Assembly (NCBI GenBank): GCA_017881915.1
Contig: JADGQK010000009.1
Span: forward strand, 1 to 53,451
Direction: 5' to 3'
From: Chloroflexota bacterium
GTDB lineage: Bacteria > Chloroflexota > Limnocylindria > Limnocylindrales > CSP1-4
DNA: 53,451 bases
The notes beneath the pieces are model-generated. The model was not told where the DNA came from. It saw nothing but the letters and a program-made list of their open reading frames with translations, and ran no database searches. Positions within the stretch are counted from its first letter, which is position 1. Each line of letters begins with the position of its first letter. This document shows positions 8,514 to 16,283 of this stretch, one piece after another. Position numbers and translations under genes: made by a program.

Positions 8514-8519
8514 AGTGTA
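8514..8519 (-). promoter_or_regulatory. -10 element for tRNA-Ala(CGC)
   Basis: TACACT on the reverse strand in the context CTGCTACACTCGG, 49 nt upstream of the tRNA. The context is nearly identical to that of the lepA promoter (CTGCTACACTCGG at 29992-30004). Confidence 0.5.
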
Positions 8520-8664
8520 GCAGAGGCTACGGCGTGCTCTACGGGCAGCCTTTGCCTCAGTACTCGTGGTTCTCGACGGCGTTCACGATTCGCGCTCGGG
8601 TGGTGCCTGCTCCTGAGGCCGAGACGTGCCAGGTGTCGCTCGAGGCGCTAACAGGTTGATGATC

Positions 8665-8693
8665 TTGACAATACAGAACATTTGTTCGATGAT
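8665..8693 (+). promoter_or_regulatory. SOS promoter with LexA box before imuA
   Basis: TTGACA at 8665-8670 and GATGAT at 8688-8693 form a promoter with 17-bp spacing. The spacer holds GAACATTTGTTC (8676-8687), a perfect GAAC-N4-GTTC LexA box of the Gram-positive type (flanked A...G). Repressor bound here would block RNA polymerase. Transcription should begin around 8700, two or three bases before the imuA ATG. The same arrangement precedes dnaE2. Confidence 0.85.
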
Positions 8694-8702
8694 CATTTGC
8701 CC

Positions 8703-9941
8703 ATGGCGAGCCTTTCCCCGGACGTCTCGGCTGCTCTCGCATCCCTTCGGACGCGTTGGGGAGCGGCAGCTCCGCGGGTGATCGGCTCGCTCGCCATTGC
8801 CCCGGAAACGGACGCGGACTCGGCACTCACCGGGCTGCCGGATGCCCTCCCGGGCGGCCTGCCTCGACCTGGGCAGCGGCCGGCTGGCGCGGACCGGGTG
8901 ATCGGGACCGGCTTTGCCGCCCTGGATGCGATCCTCGGGCCGGGTGGGGTGCCCCGCGATGCGGCGGTCGCGCTGTGCGGAGAACCCTCGAGCGGCCGGA
9001 CGACCCTGGCACTGCGGCTCGTTGCCGAGGCCCAGGCTGGCGGCGCGATTGCCGCCTGGGTGGACCTTGCGCGGAGCCTGGATCCGGTCGAGGCGGTGGC
9101 CCGGGGGGTCCGTCTGGAATGGCTCGTCGTCGTGCAACCCGCGTCGCCGGATGAAGGGATCGCGATGACCGGGTCGCTCCTCGCGGGTCGGTCGGTGGAT
9201 GTCCTCGTCATCGACCTGCCGGACGACGCTCGGGCCGGCCGCCCCACGTCCCGGAACCCACCGCCGCGGGGCGACCCCCGGAGCGATGTGTCGGCATCGG
9301 GCGACCCCCGGAACCACCGTCCTCCGAAACGTCCGCCCAGCCTGGCCAATCGCCTCGAGCGCCTCGCCGCCCTTGCCCGGCGGGCCGGCGTGCTGCTCAT
9401 CATCCTCGAGCCACCGGGACTCGGGCAAGAGCTGACGGCCGCCGTCGCCGCGTCTACAGCGCTTCGGCTGGAGCTGGCCCGTCGATCGTGGGTCCGCCTC
9501 GGCCGGGATGTCGTCGGGCAGCGCACCGAAGTGCTCGTCGGCCGGAACCGGTTCGGGCCGACGGGGAGTCGAGCAGAGATTCGGATCCTCTACGCGGAGG
9601 GGGGTGGCCGGGACGCCTGCCTCCTGCGCGACCCGCTCCTCGCCGATCCCCGGAGCGCGCCGGGCTGGGCGGGTATCGGCCTGACCGGCACGAGCGCCAC
9701 CACACACGCCCCCATCAGCCTGCAATCACGGATTCACGATCGTGCGACGTCTCCACCTGCTCTGGACCCACCTGCCGCTCCGTCTCGCCCGGGCCCGCTC
9801 CGCCTCGTTCCCGACCGGACCAGTGATCCTGGGCGGGCAACCCTGGGCAACGGGGACCGTCCTCGACGCGAACCCGGCCGCGATCGAGCTCGGCGTTCGC
9901 CGGGGGATGCCACTCGGGAGCGCGCACCGGCTCGCCCCTGA
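8703..9941 (+). CDS. imuA: ImuA-like RecA-fold protein of the SOS mutasome
   Basis: A 412-residue protein with a RecA-like core: a Walker A-like loop at residues 93-100 (GEPSSGRT) and a hydrophobic strand ending in Asp (VDVLVIDLPD). ImuA works with ImuB and DnaE2 in damage-induced mutagenic DNA synthesis. The Walker lysine is replaced by Arg99, so ATP hydrolysis may be weak or lost. The ATG was chosen because it directly follows the LexA-controlled promoter; no ribosome binding site is visible and the mRNA is probably leaderless. The frame runs 200 nt into imuB; those last 66 residues are Arg/Pro-rich and may be just run-through. Position before imuB supports the call. Confidence 0.82.
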   Translation: MASLSPDVSAALASLRTRWGAAAPRVIGSLAIAPETDADSALTGLPDALPGGLPRPGQRPAGADRVIGTGFAALDAILGPGGVPRDAAVALCGEPSSGRTTLALRLVAEAQAGGAIAAWVDLARSLDPVEAVARGVRLEWLVVVQPASPDEGIAMTGSLLAGRSVDVLVIDLPDDARAGRPTSRNPPPRGDPRSDVSASGDPRNHRPPKRPPSLANRLERLAALARRAGVLLIILEPPGLGQELTAAVAASTALRLELARRSWVRLGRDVVGQRTEVLVGRNRFGPTGSRAEIRILYAEGGGRDACLLRDPLLADPRSAPGWAGIGLTGTSATTHAPISLQSRIHDRATSPPALDPPAAPSRPGPLRLVPDRTSDPGRATLGNGDRPRREPGRDRARRSPGDATRERAPARP

Positions 9942-10989
9942 AGCTACCTTCCTCGATCCCGAGCCGGAGCGGGACGCCGCGGCGATCGAGGCGGCGCTCG
10001 AACGGCTGGCGTCCTTCAGCCCGGGGGTCGCCGGGGTCGCCGACCCGGCCGACCCAGCCTTCGGCCTGCTCGAGGTCCAGGTGGATGGCCTCGAGCGCCT
10101 GTGGGGTGCGGAGCCGGTCCTCGCCGTCCGCCTGGTCGAGGCGCTCGCCTCGATCCTGCCCGGCCCACCTCGGGTCGGGATCGCCGGGACGCGCTTCGCC
10201 GCGACCGTGGCGGCCGCTACCGCAGGGCCAGGTAACCGGTCGGCGATGATCGTCGGACCGGGCGACGAGGCGGTCTTCCTGGGACGGTTGCCGGCCGGCC
10301 TGCTCACCCCGGATGCGGACGTCCGGGCCCGGCTCAGCCGGTTCGGGCTGCACCGAATCGATGCCGTGGCCGGGATCGCCCGGTCGGCGCTGGTTGCCCG
10401 CTTCGGCGAGGAAGGTGCCCGGATCCACGCCAGGGCGATCGGCGAGGAGCTCGAACCGTTCCGGCCGCGCCGCGCTCCCGAGCGGCTGTGCCTGGGGATC
10501 GGCCTCGAACCGCCGATCGAGGGGCTCGAACCGCTTCGATTCGTCCTCCACCGGCTGACCGCGGCGCTCGCCGACCAGCTCGTCGCCCGGGGAGCGGCAA
10601 CCGGTCGGGTGGAGCTGCGGCTCAGCCTGGACCCGGCCTTCGCCCGGCGCGGCAGCCCCACCGAGCTGTGCGTGGAGCAGCGCCTCCCGGAACCGTCGTC
10701 GGAGGTCGAGGCAATTGAGCGGCTCCTGTTCGCCCGCCTGGAACGCGACCCACCGTCGGTGGCCGTGAACCGGCTCGAGCTGGAGCTCTCCGAGGTGGCC
10801 CCGGCCAGCGGCCAGCAACTCGCCCTGTTCATTCCCCAGGCAAACCGGGTCGCCCGGCTGCGCTGGCAGCTCGCCCGGCTGGCCCTGGCATTCGGCGAGG
10901 ACCGGATTGGGCGAGTCGAGCTGGCCGATCCCGAGGCACCCCTGGCCGAGGGACGCTGGACCTGGCACCCGGTCGAGATCGCCCGATGA
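9742..10989 (+). CDS. imuB: ImuB, Y-family polymerase-like mutasome hub
   Basis: A 415-residue member of the Y-family DNA polymerases. The start LHLLWTHLPLRLARAR is typical of ImuB and lacks the aspartate of polymerase motif I. The second motif reads VQVDGLERLWG, with glycine where active enzymes have glutamate. It is therefore probably catalytically dead, as in other ImuB proteins, acting as an adaptor. QLALF at residues 359-363 matches the beta-clamp binding motif. The GTG start overlaps the 3' end of imuA by 200 nt in another frame, and the stop overlaps the next ATG (ATGA). Co-transcription with imuA from the LexA-controlled promoter is expected. Confidence 0.9.
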   Translation: MRRLHLLWTHLPLRLARARSASFPTGPVILGGQPWATGTVLDANPAAIELGVRRGMPLGSAHRLAPEATFLDPEPERDAAAIEAALERLASFSPGVAGVADPADPAFGLLEVQVDGLERLWGAEPVLAVRLVEALASILPGPPRVGIAGTRFAATVAAATAGPGNRSAMIVGPGDEAVFLGRLPAGLLTPDADVRARLSRFGLHRIDAVAGIARSALVARFGEEGARIHARAIGEELEPFRPRRAPERLCLGIGLEPPIEGLEPLRFVLHRLTAALADQLVARGAATGRVELRLSLDPAFARRGSPTELCVEQRLPEPSSEVEAIERLLFARLERDPPSVAVNRLELELSEVAPASGQQLALFIPQANRVARLRWQLARLALAFGEDRIGRVELADPEAPLAEGRWTWHPVEIAR

Positions 10990-11234
10990 CCCGGCTCCTG
11001 CGCGAGCACCCCCTGATCGATGCCGAGCTGGACCCGGCGGGCCGGCTCGTCGCGTTTCGCTGGGCCGGCCGGCGCGAGGCCGTCGAGGTCTGCAACCGCT
11101 GGCGGGTCGACGAAGCCTGGTGGCGCCAACCGATTGCCCGGGACTACTTCAAGGTCGTCGGAGCGCGCTGGCTGGCGTTGGTCTACCTCGATCGCCTCGA
11201 TGGCTCATGGCACCTCGAGCGCGTCTACGACTGA
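10986..11234 (+). CDS. DUF6504-like small protein following imuB
   Basis: An 82-residue protein rich in Trp and Arg, with WRVDEAWWRQPIARDYFKV and ending in SWHLERVYD. This pattern resembles the DUF6504 proteins or domains found next to, or fused to, ImuB in other GC-rich bacteria. Its ATG overlaps the imuB stop (ATGA), so it is the third gene of the SOS operon. A role as an accessory part of the mutasome is inferred from context only. The family name is from memory and moderately sure. Confidence 0.75.
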   Translation: MTRLLREHPLIDAELDPAGRLVAFRWAGRREAVEVCNRWRVDEAWWRQPIARDYFKVVGARWLALVYLDRLDGSWHLERVYD

Positions 11235-11293
11235 GGCCATCGCCGCGGCCTAGTGTTGCGGCGAGTTGCCCCTGATCGGCGTCCGCGGTGTGG

Positions 11294-11395
11294 CTACTTC
11301 GCCGGGATGTTGCCTACGACGAACAGGACGACGAGCCCGACCAACAGGCCGGCCAGGCAGGCCGCGCCGATCACGTCGCGAACTTGGAGATGCAT
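11294..11395 (-). CDS. Putative 33-residue membrane peptide
   Basis: A short reverse-strand gene with a polar start (MHLQVRD) and one hydrophobic helix over about residues 8-28 (VIGAACLAGLLVGLVVLFVV), ending NIPAK. The ribosome binding site is weak (AGTAGG, spaced 6). The ordered polar-hydrophobic-polar design in otherwise non-coding sequence argues that it is real. It sits between the imuAB operon and dnaE2, on the opposite strand. No family recognised. Confidence 0.45.
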   Translation of the reverse strand: MHLQVRDVIGAACLAGLLVGLVVLFVVGNIPAK

Positions 11396-11464
11396 CGGCG
11401 CCTACTCTACCCGGCCACCTCGACGCACGCTGCGCGGCGACGTCGCCTGGATCCGGCCGACTCT

Positions 11465-11834
11465 TCCGGGTTACCAGCGGGTGTGGTGCAAAGGAAGAAA
11501 CTGGAGTGCCTCCAGCGGCGATCACGCCACTCCGCGCGCCAGTTCACGCACGGACGAGTCGCCTGGGTCGCGGTTGAGCGCGGAGACCCGCGCCGATTCC
11601 TTCTACGACCACAGCCACTGGCATTCCGGAAGAACCAACCGGCGGTCGACCCTCCACCGCCGCGTTTCCGGCGAATATTCCTAGCTGTAGTGCTAGGCCA
11701 GAAGTCGAGTCGGTTTGGGGCCGAATGGACGGATTCTTGCGCAGCCTCGTGCACGAATCGGCCGACCCTGGGGTCGAAACGTCCCCGGAACCGGTCTCAA
11801 TCCCGGCCTAACACTACGGGGGCTCATATTCGCC
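11465..11834. repeat. Intergenic repeat unit, copy 1, with mirror-symmetric element at 11670-11834
   Basis: The right part is a 165-bp element with outer inverted repeats GGCGAATAT (11670-11678) and ATATTCGCC (11826-11834). Eight bases inside each lies GTAGTG/CACTAC (11687-11692, 11812-11817), extended to GTAGTGCTAGGCC and GGCCTAACACTAC. All pairs share a centre at 11752, and CGTGCACG (11748-11755) is centred at 11751.5. The left 205 bp (11465-11669) is collinear with the matching flank of copy 2, sharing patches such as GATTCCTTC and GGAAGAA. Within the left arm, CCTAGC/GCTAGG can form a small hairpin. No coding potential is convincing on either strand. Confidence 0.75.
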
Positions 11835-11918
11835 AGGTTTCGGTAGGCCGGGGCCACCGGCCGGACCCACCGAGCGGACCGTCGGCCGGCCACGCCCGAA
11901 CCGGCGCTGAGGCAAATG

Positions 11919-11955
11919 TGCGAGGCCCCGCCACCCCAGGCAACGGGGCCTCGCA
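11919..11955. other. Strong stem-loop upstream of dnaE2
   Basis: TGCGAGGCCCCG (11919-11930) pairs perfectly with CGGGGCCTCGCA (11944-11955) around a 13-nt loop. No T-run follows on either strand, so it is not a classical terminator. It lies about 200 bp before the dnaE2 promoter in a region with no gene. From 11956 to 12152 I see nothing further that I can support. Confidence 0.5.
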
Positions 11956-12152
11956 GGCCTCGCGCTCGTGCTCGAGCAGCGGGGCCGGGTCGGCGGACCG
12001 ACTGACGAGCCGGTCGCCGCCAAGAGCGGTCGCGAACCCCCAGGCACGCATCCGATCTGGCCTGCATCAATGACGCCGCGGCCATCTGAAATGTTTCGTC
12101 GATGCGGCGCCATTTCGGGCCGGCCGTGGAGCTGCGGCAGGAAGGGCCGCCG

Positions 12153-12182
12153 TTGACACATACAGAACATCTGTTCGATCAT
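12153..12182 (+). promoter_or_regulatory. SOS promoter with LexA box before dnaE2
   Basis: TTGACA (12153-12158) is followed by GAACATCTGTTC (12165-12176), again GAAC-N4-GTTC, and a weak GATCAT -10 (12177-12182, 18-bp spacing). The stretch around the box differs from that before imuA at only a few bases, so the two promoters look like copies. The ATG is 6 nt beyond the -10, giving a leaderless or nearly leaderless message. Confidence 0.85.
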
Positions 12183-12187
12183 TGGCC

Positions 12188-15100
12188 ATGGCCTACGCCG
12201 AGCTCCATTGCCACACGAACTTCTCGTTCCTCGACGGCGCATCGGCAGTCGACGAACTCGTCGAGCGGGCGCTCGCCCTGGGCCTGACCGGGCTGGCCGT
12301 CACCGATCACGGTGGCCTGTACGGGGTCGTCCGGTTTGCGTCGACGGCCCGCGAAGCCGGTCTGCATCCGGTGATCGGGGTGGAGATCGAGCTCCTCGAT
12401 GCGTTCGCCCCGGATCTCGACCGGATCGTCATCCCGGCCCGGCGACCGGCCCGTCGCGGGGCAGGGCGACCAACAGGGCGACCGGCCGGAGCAGCCCCGG
12501 ACCCATCCACCACCTTGAGCGAGGGCTTGCCGGCCCGGCCCCGACCGGAACGGACTCGCCTGCCCGGCCGGCGCGAGCCGATCAAGGAGGACTTCCGCGG
12601 AATCGCCGAGGGATCGCGCGGCCCGCATCTCGTCCTGCTGGCTCGGGACGCCACCGGCTATCGCAGCCTGTGCCGGCTGATCAGCCGGGCGAACCTCGCC
12701 GGCACGAAGGGTGCGCCGCGCTTCAGCCAGGCCCTCCTTGCCGATCATGTCGAAGGGCTGATCGCCCTCTCGGGCTGCCGCGATGGGGAGCTCGCACGGC
12801 GGCTCCGGGTGGGCGATCGCGATGGGGCGCGGCAAGTCGCCGAAGGCTACGCAGCAATCTTCGGCGGGCTGGCCAACGGGGGCCGAGATGTCGCCGGGAC
12901 AGCCGGGACAGCCGCCAGAGCCGGCTTCATCCTCGAGCTCCAGCACCACCTCCTGCCCGAGGACGATTGGCTGGTCGCCGAGACCGCCCGCCTGGCCGAG
13001 GAGCTCGGCTTGCCGACCGTCGTCACGAATGACGTCCACTACGCCCTGCCCGAGGGCCGCGAGCTCCACGACGTCGTCACCGCCATCCGCCATGGCCGGA
13101 CCCTCGAAACGCTGGCCGACCTGCGCCGGCCGGACGGCGAGTCGTACCTCAAGCCGGAGGCCGAGCTGCTGGCCCTGCCGCCCGGCGACCAGGCCCCGGG
13201 CAACGACGACCCACGAACGGCCCGGGCGTGGACGGAGGGACTGGCTAACTCCAGCGAGATCGCGGCCGCCTGCTCGGTCGACCTCGGCTTCGAGCGCTAC
13301 CGCTTCCCCGGCTTCAGCGTCCCGGTGGGGGAGACGCCCTTCAGCCAGCTCGCCGAGCTGTGCCACCAGGGGGCGCGCAAGCGCTATCACCCGCTCACTC
13401 CGGCGGTCCTCAACCAGCTCACTCATGAGCTGGCCGTGATCGAGCGGACCGGCCTGGCCGAGTTCTTCCTGATCTGCTGGGACCTGATGCGCTTCGCCCG
13501 GGAGAAACGGATTCCCGCCCAGGGTCGAGGCAGCGCCGCCGACTCGATCGTTGCCTACGTCCTGGGGATCACCCGGGTCGATCCGATCCGCCACAACCTG
13601 CTGTTCGAGCGGTTCATCAATGAGGGCCGGACCACCTACCCGGACGTCGACATCGACTTCTCGTCCAAGCGTCGGGAGGAGGTGATCCAGTACGTCTACG
13701 AGACCTACGGCCCCGAGCACACCGGGATGGTCTGCAATATCGTGACCTATCGGGCCCGCTCGGTCGTGCGCGAAGTGGGGGTGGCCCTGGGCTTCCCGCG
13801 ACCGCTCGTCGACCGGGTCGCCAAGGCCCTCGAGACGTACGACTCGGTGATGGTCCGACGCGACCTGGAGGCGGATGGCGGATTCGCCGAGTTCTTCCAG
13901 CGCCCGGGCAATCCAGTGAGCGCCGTGGCTCCCGTGGCGGAACGACACGGCCTGGCCGACCGGATGGGCCAGCTCCGCCTGGCCGGCAAGCCCGCACTTC
14001 GAGCGGGCGGCTCCGGGGACGACAAAGGAGGCCCGGGCGACTCAGCGGCGAGCGTGGCCTGGCTCGAATCCGGGCGCGGCACGGGTCACGTCGACGGCCG
14101 GGCGATCGACCCGGAGAGCGGGGTGCTCCTCCCGCCGGAACGGCGGACCGACAAGCTCGGCCGGCCGAATCACTGGGGCGGCGAGGGCCCGGTCGCGGCG
14201 AGCCCCCATGCCGGCAGCACCGTCGGCCTGTCGGACTGGGAGCGCTGGCTGGAGTTCTGCGCTCGAATGGACGGGTTTCCGCGCCATCTGAGCATCCACA
14301 GCGGGGGCATGCTGATCACGGCCGCGCCACTGATCGACATCGCCCCGCTCGAGCGCGCGACGATGCCCGGTCGGGTCGTGGTCCAGTACGACAAGCGCGA
14401 TGTCGAGACGATCAAGCTGATCAAGCTCGACCTGCTCGGGCTGGGGATGCTCGCGGCAATCGACGAGACTGTCCAGCTGATCGAGCACGACTGCGCCGCC
14501 TGCCTCGACCTCGACCGCCTGCCCGAGGACATCACCGAGGTCTTCGGGATGCTCCAGGCGGCCGACACGGTCGGCGTCTTCCAGGTCGAGAGTCGGGCCC
14601 AGATGCAGACGCTCCCGAAATCGCGCCCGAACTGTCTCGACGACCTGGTAGTCGAGGTGGCGATCATTCGCCCCGGCCCGATCCAGGGCAACGCCGTCCA
14701 TCCCTACCTCCGCCGCAAGCAGGGCCTCGAACCGGTTACCTACCTCCATCCCAGCCTGGCCCCGATCCTGTCCGACAGCCTGGGCGTGATCCTGTACCAG
14801 GAGCAGGTGATGCGGATCGCCATCGACGTGGCCGGCTTCAGCGCTGGCGATTCCGACGGGTTCCGGCGGGCGATGGGGACCTGGCGCTCGAGCCGTGAGA
14901 TGGAGAAACTCCATGCCCACTTCGTCGATGGCTGCGTGGCGATCCAGGGCCTGCCCCGCGATGACGCCGAGGAGCTCTTTCGACGGGTCGCCGGGTTTGC
15001 CTCGTTCGGCTTTGCCAAGAGCCATGCCGCCGCCTTTGCCCGGACCGCCTACGAGTCGTCCTTCCTCAAGCTGTTCTATCCCGCCCAGTTCCTGGTCGGG

Positions 15101-16129
15101 CTGGTCAACGCCCAGCCGATGGGCTTCTATCCGGTCGAGGTCCTGGTCAACGACGCAAAACGCCACGGTGTCGCGGTCCTGCCGGTGGACATCAACGCTT
15201 CGAGCTTCCGGACGACAACCGAATGGGTGGGTCGGCCGGGTGAACCGCTACCGGCAGGTCTCGGCATCGACCGCCGACCGGAGCCGGTTCGCTCGCCGGC
15301 CTGCGTCCTGCCCAGCCCAGCGGGCCGCGAGCGCTGGTCGGCCGAGAGTGCCGTCGGCTGGGGCGTTCGCCTCGGGCTGGGGCTGGTCAAGGGGATTGCC
15401 GAGGAGCATGCCGAGCTGGTCGACACCGAGCTCGCCCGTGGCCCGTACACCAGCCTGGGCGATGTCGTCGAGCGGACCGACCTGCCCGAAGAGACGCTCG
15501 AGCGACTGGTCCGGGCCGGCGCCCTCGATTCGATCGGGCGACCGCGCCGGGAGCTGCTCTGGCAATTGCGCGAGGTGGCCTCGCGCCGGACGGCCGGCAC
15601 CTCTGGCCGGGCAGCAGGACGGCCAATCGACCTGCACCTCCCGCCGACGGACGCGCCCGGGTTGCCGGCGATCGGCGAGACCGAGCGACTCGGTGATGCA
15701 TACGCGGTCCTGTCCCTCGACGCCCGTCAGCAGGTGATCGGGCTGTTCCGGGGCGCCCTCGACCGGCTGGGTGCAGTGCCCAATGCCATGTTGAACGAGC
15801 ATCCCCAGGGGCGCGTCCGGATCGGCGGCCTGGTGGTCACCCGGCAGCACCCGATGACGGCCAAGGGGACGGTCTTCCTGGCCCTCGAGGACGAGACCGG
15901 GATGGTCAACGTCACGCTCTGGCCGGATGCCTGGGCACGCATGCGAGGGGTTGTTCGACGGCACGCCCTGCTGCTGGTCGACGGGCAGCTCCAGCGCGAA
16001 GGCGACGTCGTCAACGTGATCGCCCGGGAGATCCGGCCCCTGCCCGAGGCTGCTGCCGGTGTTGGGGGGCCGGTCCGTCCCCCCGGCGTCCGCCAGCTCG
16101 GCTATGCGGGGGGCCGCCGGACCGGCTGA
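12188..16129 (+). CDS. dnaE2: Error-prone DNA polymerase III alpha subunit DnaE2 (ImuC)
   Basis: A 1313-residue C-family polymerase. It opens with the PHP domain (YAELHCHTNFSFLDGAS, then VTDHGGLYG). The polymerase active site is PDVDIDF at 485-491, with Asp486, Asp488 and Asp490. The C-terminal OB domain reads VRIGGLVVTRQHPMTAKGT. It is the catalytic partner of ImuA/ImuB in SOS translesion synthesis. The protein is longer than the usual 1050-1150 residues: a Pro/Arg-rich insert lies in the PHP domain (about 86-135) and a roughly 100-residue low-complexity insert follows the palm (about 571-678). The ATG was chosen for its place just after the LexA promoter. Confidence 0.95.
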   Translation: MAYAELHCHTNFSFLDGASAVDELVERALALGLTGLAVTDHGGLYGVVRFASTAREAGLHPVIGVEIELLDAFAPDLDRIVIPARRPARRGAGRPTGRPAGAAPDPSTTLSEGLPARPRPERTRLPGRREPIKEDFRGIAEGSRGPHLVLLARDATGYRSLCRLISRANLAGTKGAPRFSQALLADHVEGLIALSGCRDGELARRLRVGDRDGARQVAEGYAAIFGGLANGGRDVAGTAGTAARAGFILELQHHLLPEDDWLVAETARLAEELGLPTVVTNDVHYALPEGRELHDVVTAIRHGRTLETLADLRRPDGESYLKPEAELLALPPGDQAPGNDDPRTARAWTEGLANSSEIAAACSVDLGFERYRFPGFSVPVGETPFSQLAELCHQGARKRYHPLTPAVLNQLTHELAVIERTGLAEFFLICWDLMRFAREKRIPAQGRGSAADSIVAYVLGITRVDPIRHNLLFERFINEGRTTYPDVDIDFSSKRREEVIQYVYETYGPEHTGMVCNIVTYRARSVVREVGVALGFPRPLVDRVAKALETYDSVMVRRDLEADGGFAEFFQRPGNPVSAVAPVAERHGLADRMGQLRLAGKPALRAGGSGDDKGGPGDSAASVAWLESGRGTGHVDGRAIDPESGVLLPPERRTDKLGRPNHWGGEGPVAASPHAGSTVGLSDWERWLEFCARMDGFPRHLSIHSGGMLITAAPLIDIAPLERATMPGRVVVQYDKRDVETIKLIKLDLLGLGMLAAIDETVQLIEHDCAACLDLDRLPEDITEVFGMLQAADTVGVFQVESRAQMQTLPKSRPNCLDDLVVEVAIIRPGPIQGNAVHPYLRRKQGLEPVTYLHPSLAPILSDSLGVILYQEQVMRIAIDVAGFSAGDSDGFRRAMGTWRSSREMEKLHAHFVDGCVAIQGLPRDDAEELFRRVAGFASFGFAKSHAAAFARTAYESSFLKLFYPAQFLVGLVNAQPMGFYPVEVLVNDAKRHGVAVLPVDINASSFRTTTEWVGRPGEPLPAGLGIDRRPEPVRSPACVLPSPAGRERWSAESAVGWGVRLGLGLVKGIAEEHAELVDTELARGPYTSLGDVVERTDLPEETLERLVRAGALDSIGRPRRELLWQLREVASRRTAGTSGRAAGRPIDLHLPPTDAPGLPAIGETERLGDAYAVLSLDARQQVIGLFRGALDRLGAVPNAMLNEHPQGRVRIGGLVVTRQHPMTAKGTVFLALEDETGMVNVTLWPDAWARMRGVVRRHALLLVDGQLQREGDVVNVIAREIRPLPEAAAGVGGPVRPPGVRQLGYAGGRRTG

Positions 16130-16283
16130 ATCATGAAACGTGGACGCGCCCCGGGACCGGTCGGTTCGAGGTGACGGACCGTCGTTCGGTCCGAGCCTCC
16201 GTTCGGGATCCGGCACCTCGGCCGTCGATCGTCGAGACGCGTCCTACTCTTCGTTCGTCCGGATGGACCGGTCGGATTGCCGG

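Noticed and set aside
11250-11282. A fifth half-site (TAGTGTTGCGGCGAG) resembling the symmetric element
   Set aside because: No GGCGAATAT at the required distance and no partner on the other side; likely chance.
12179-13948. 589-codon reverse frame over dnaE2
   Set aside because: Shadow of the dnaE2 codons; it has no domain and would cover the LexA promoter.
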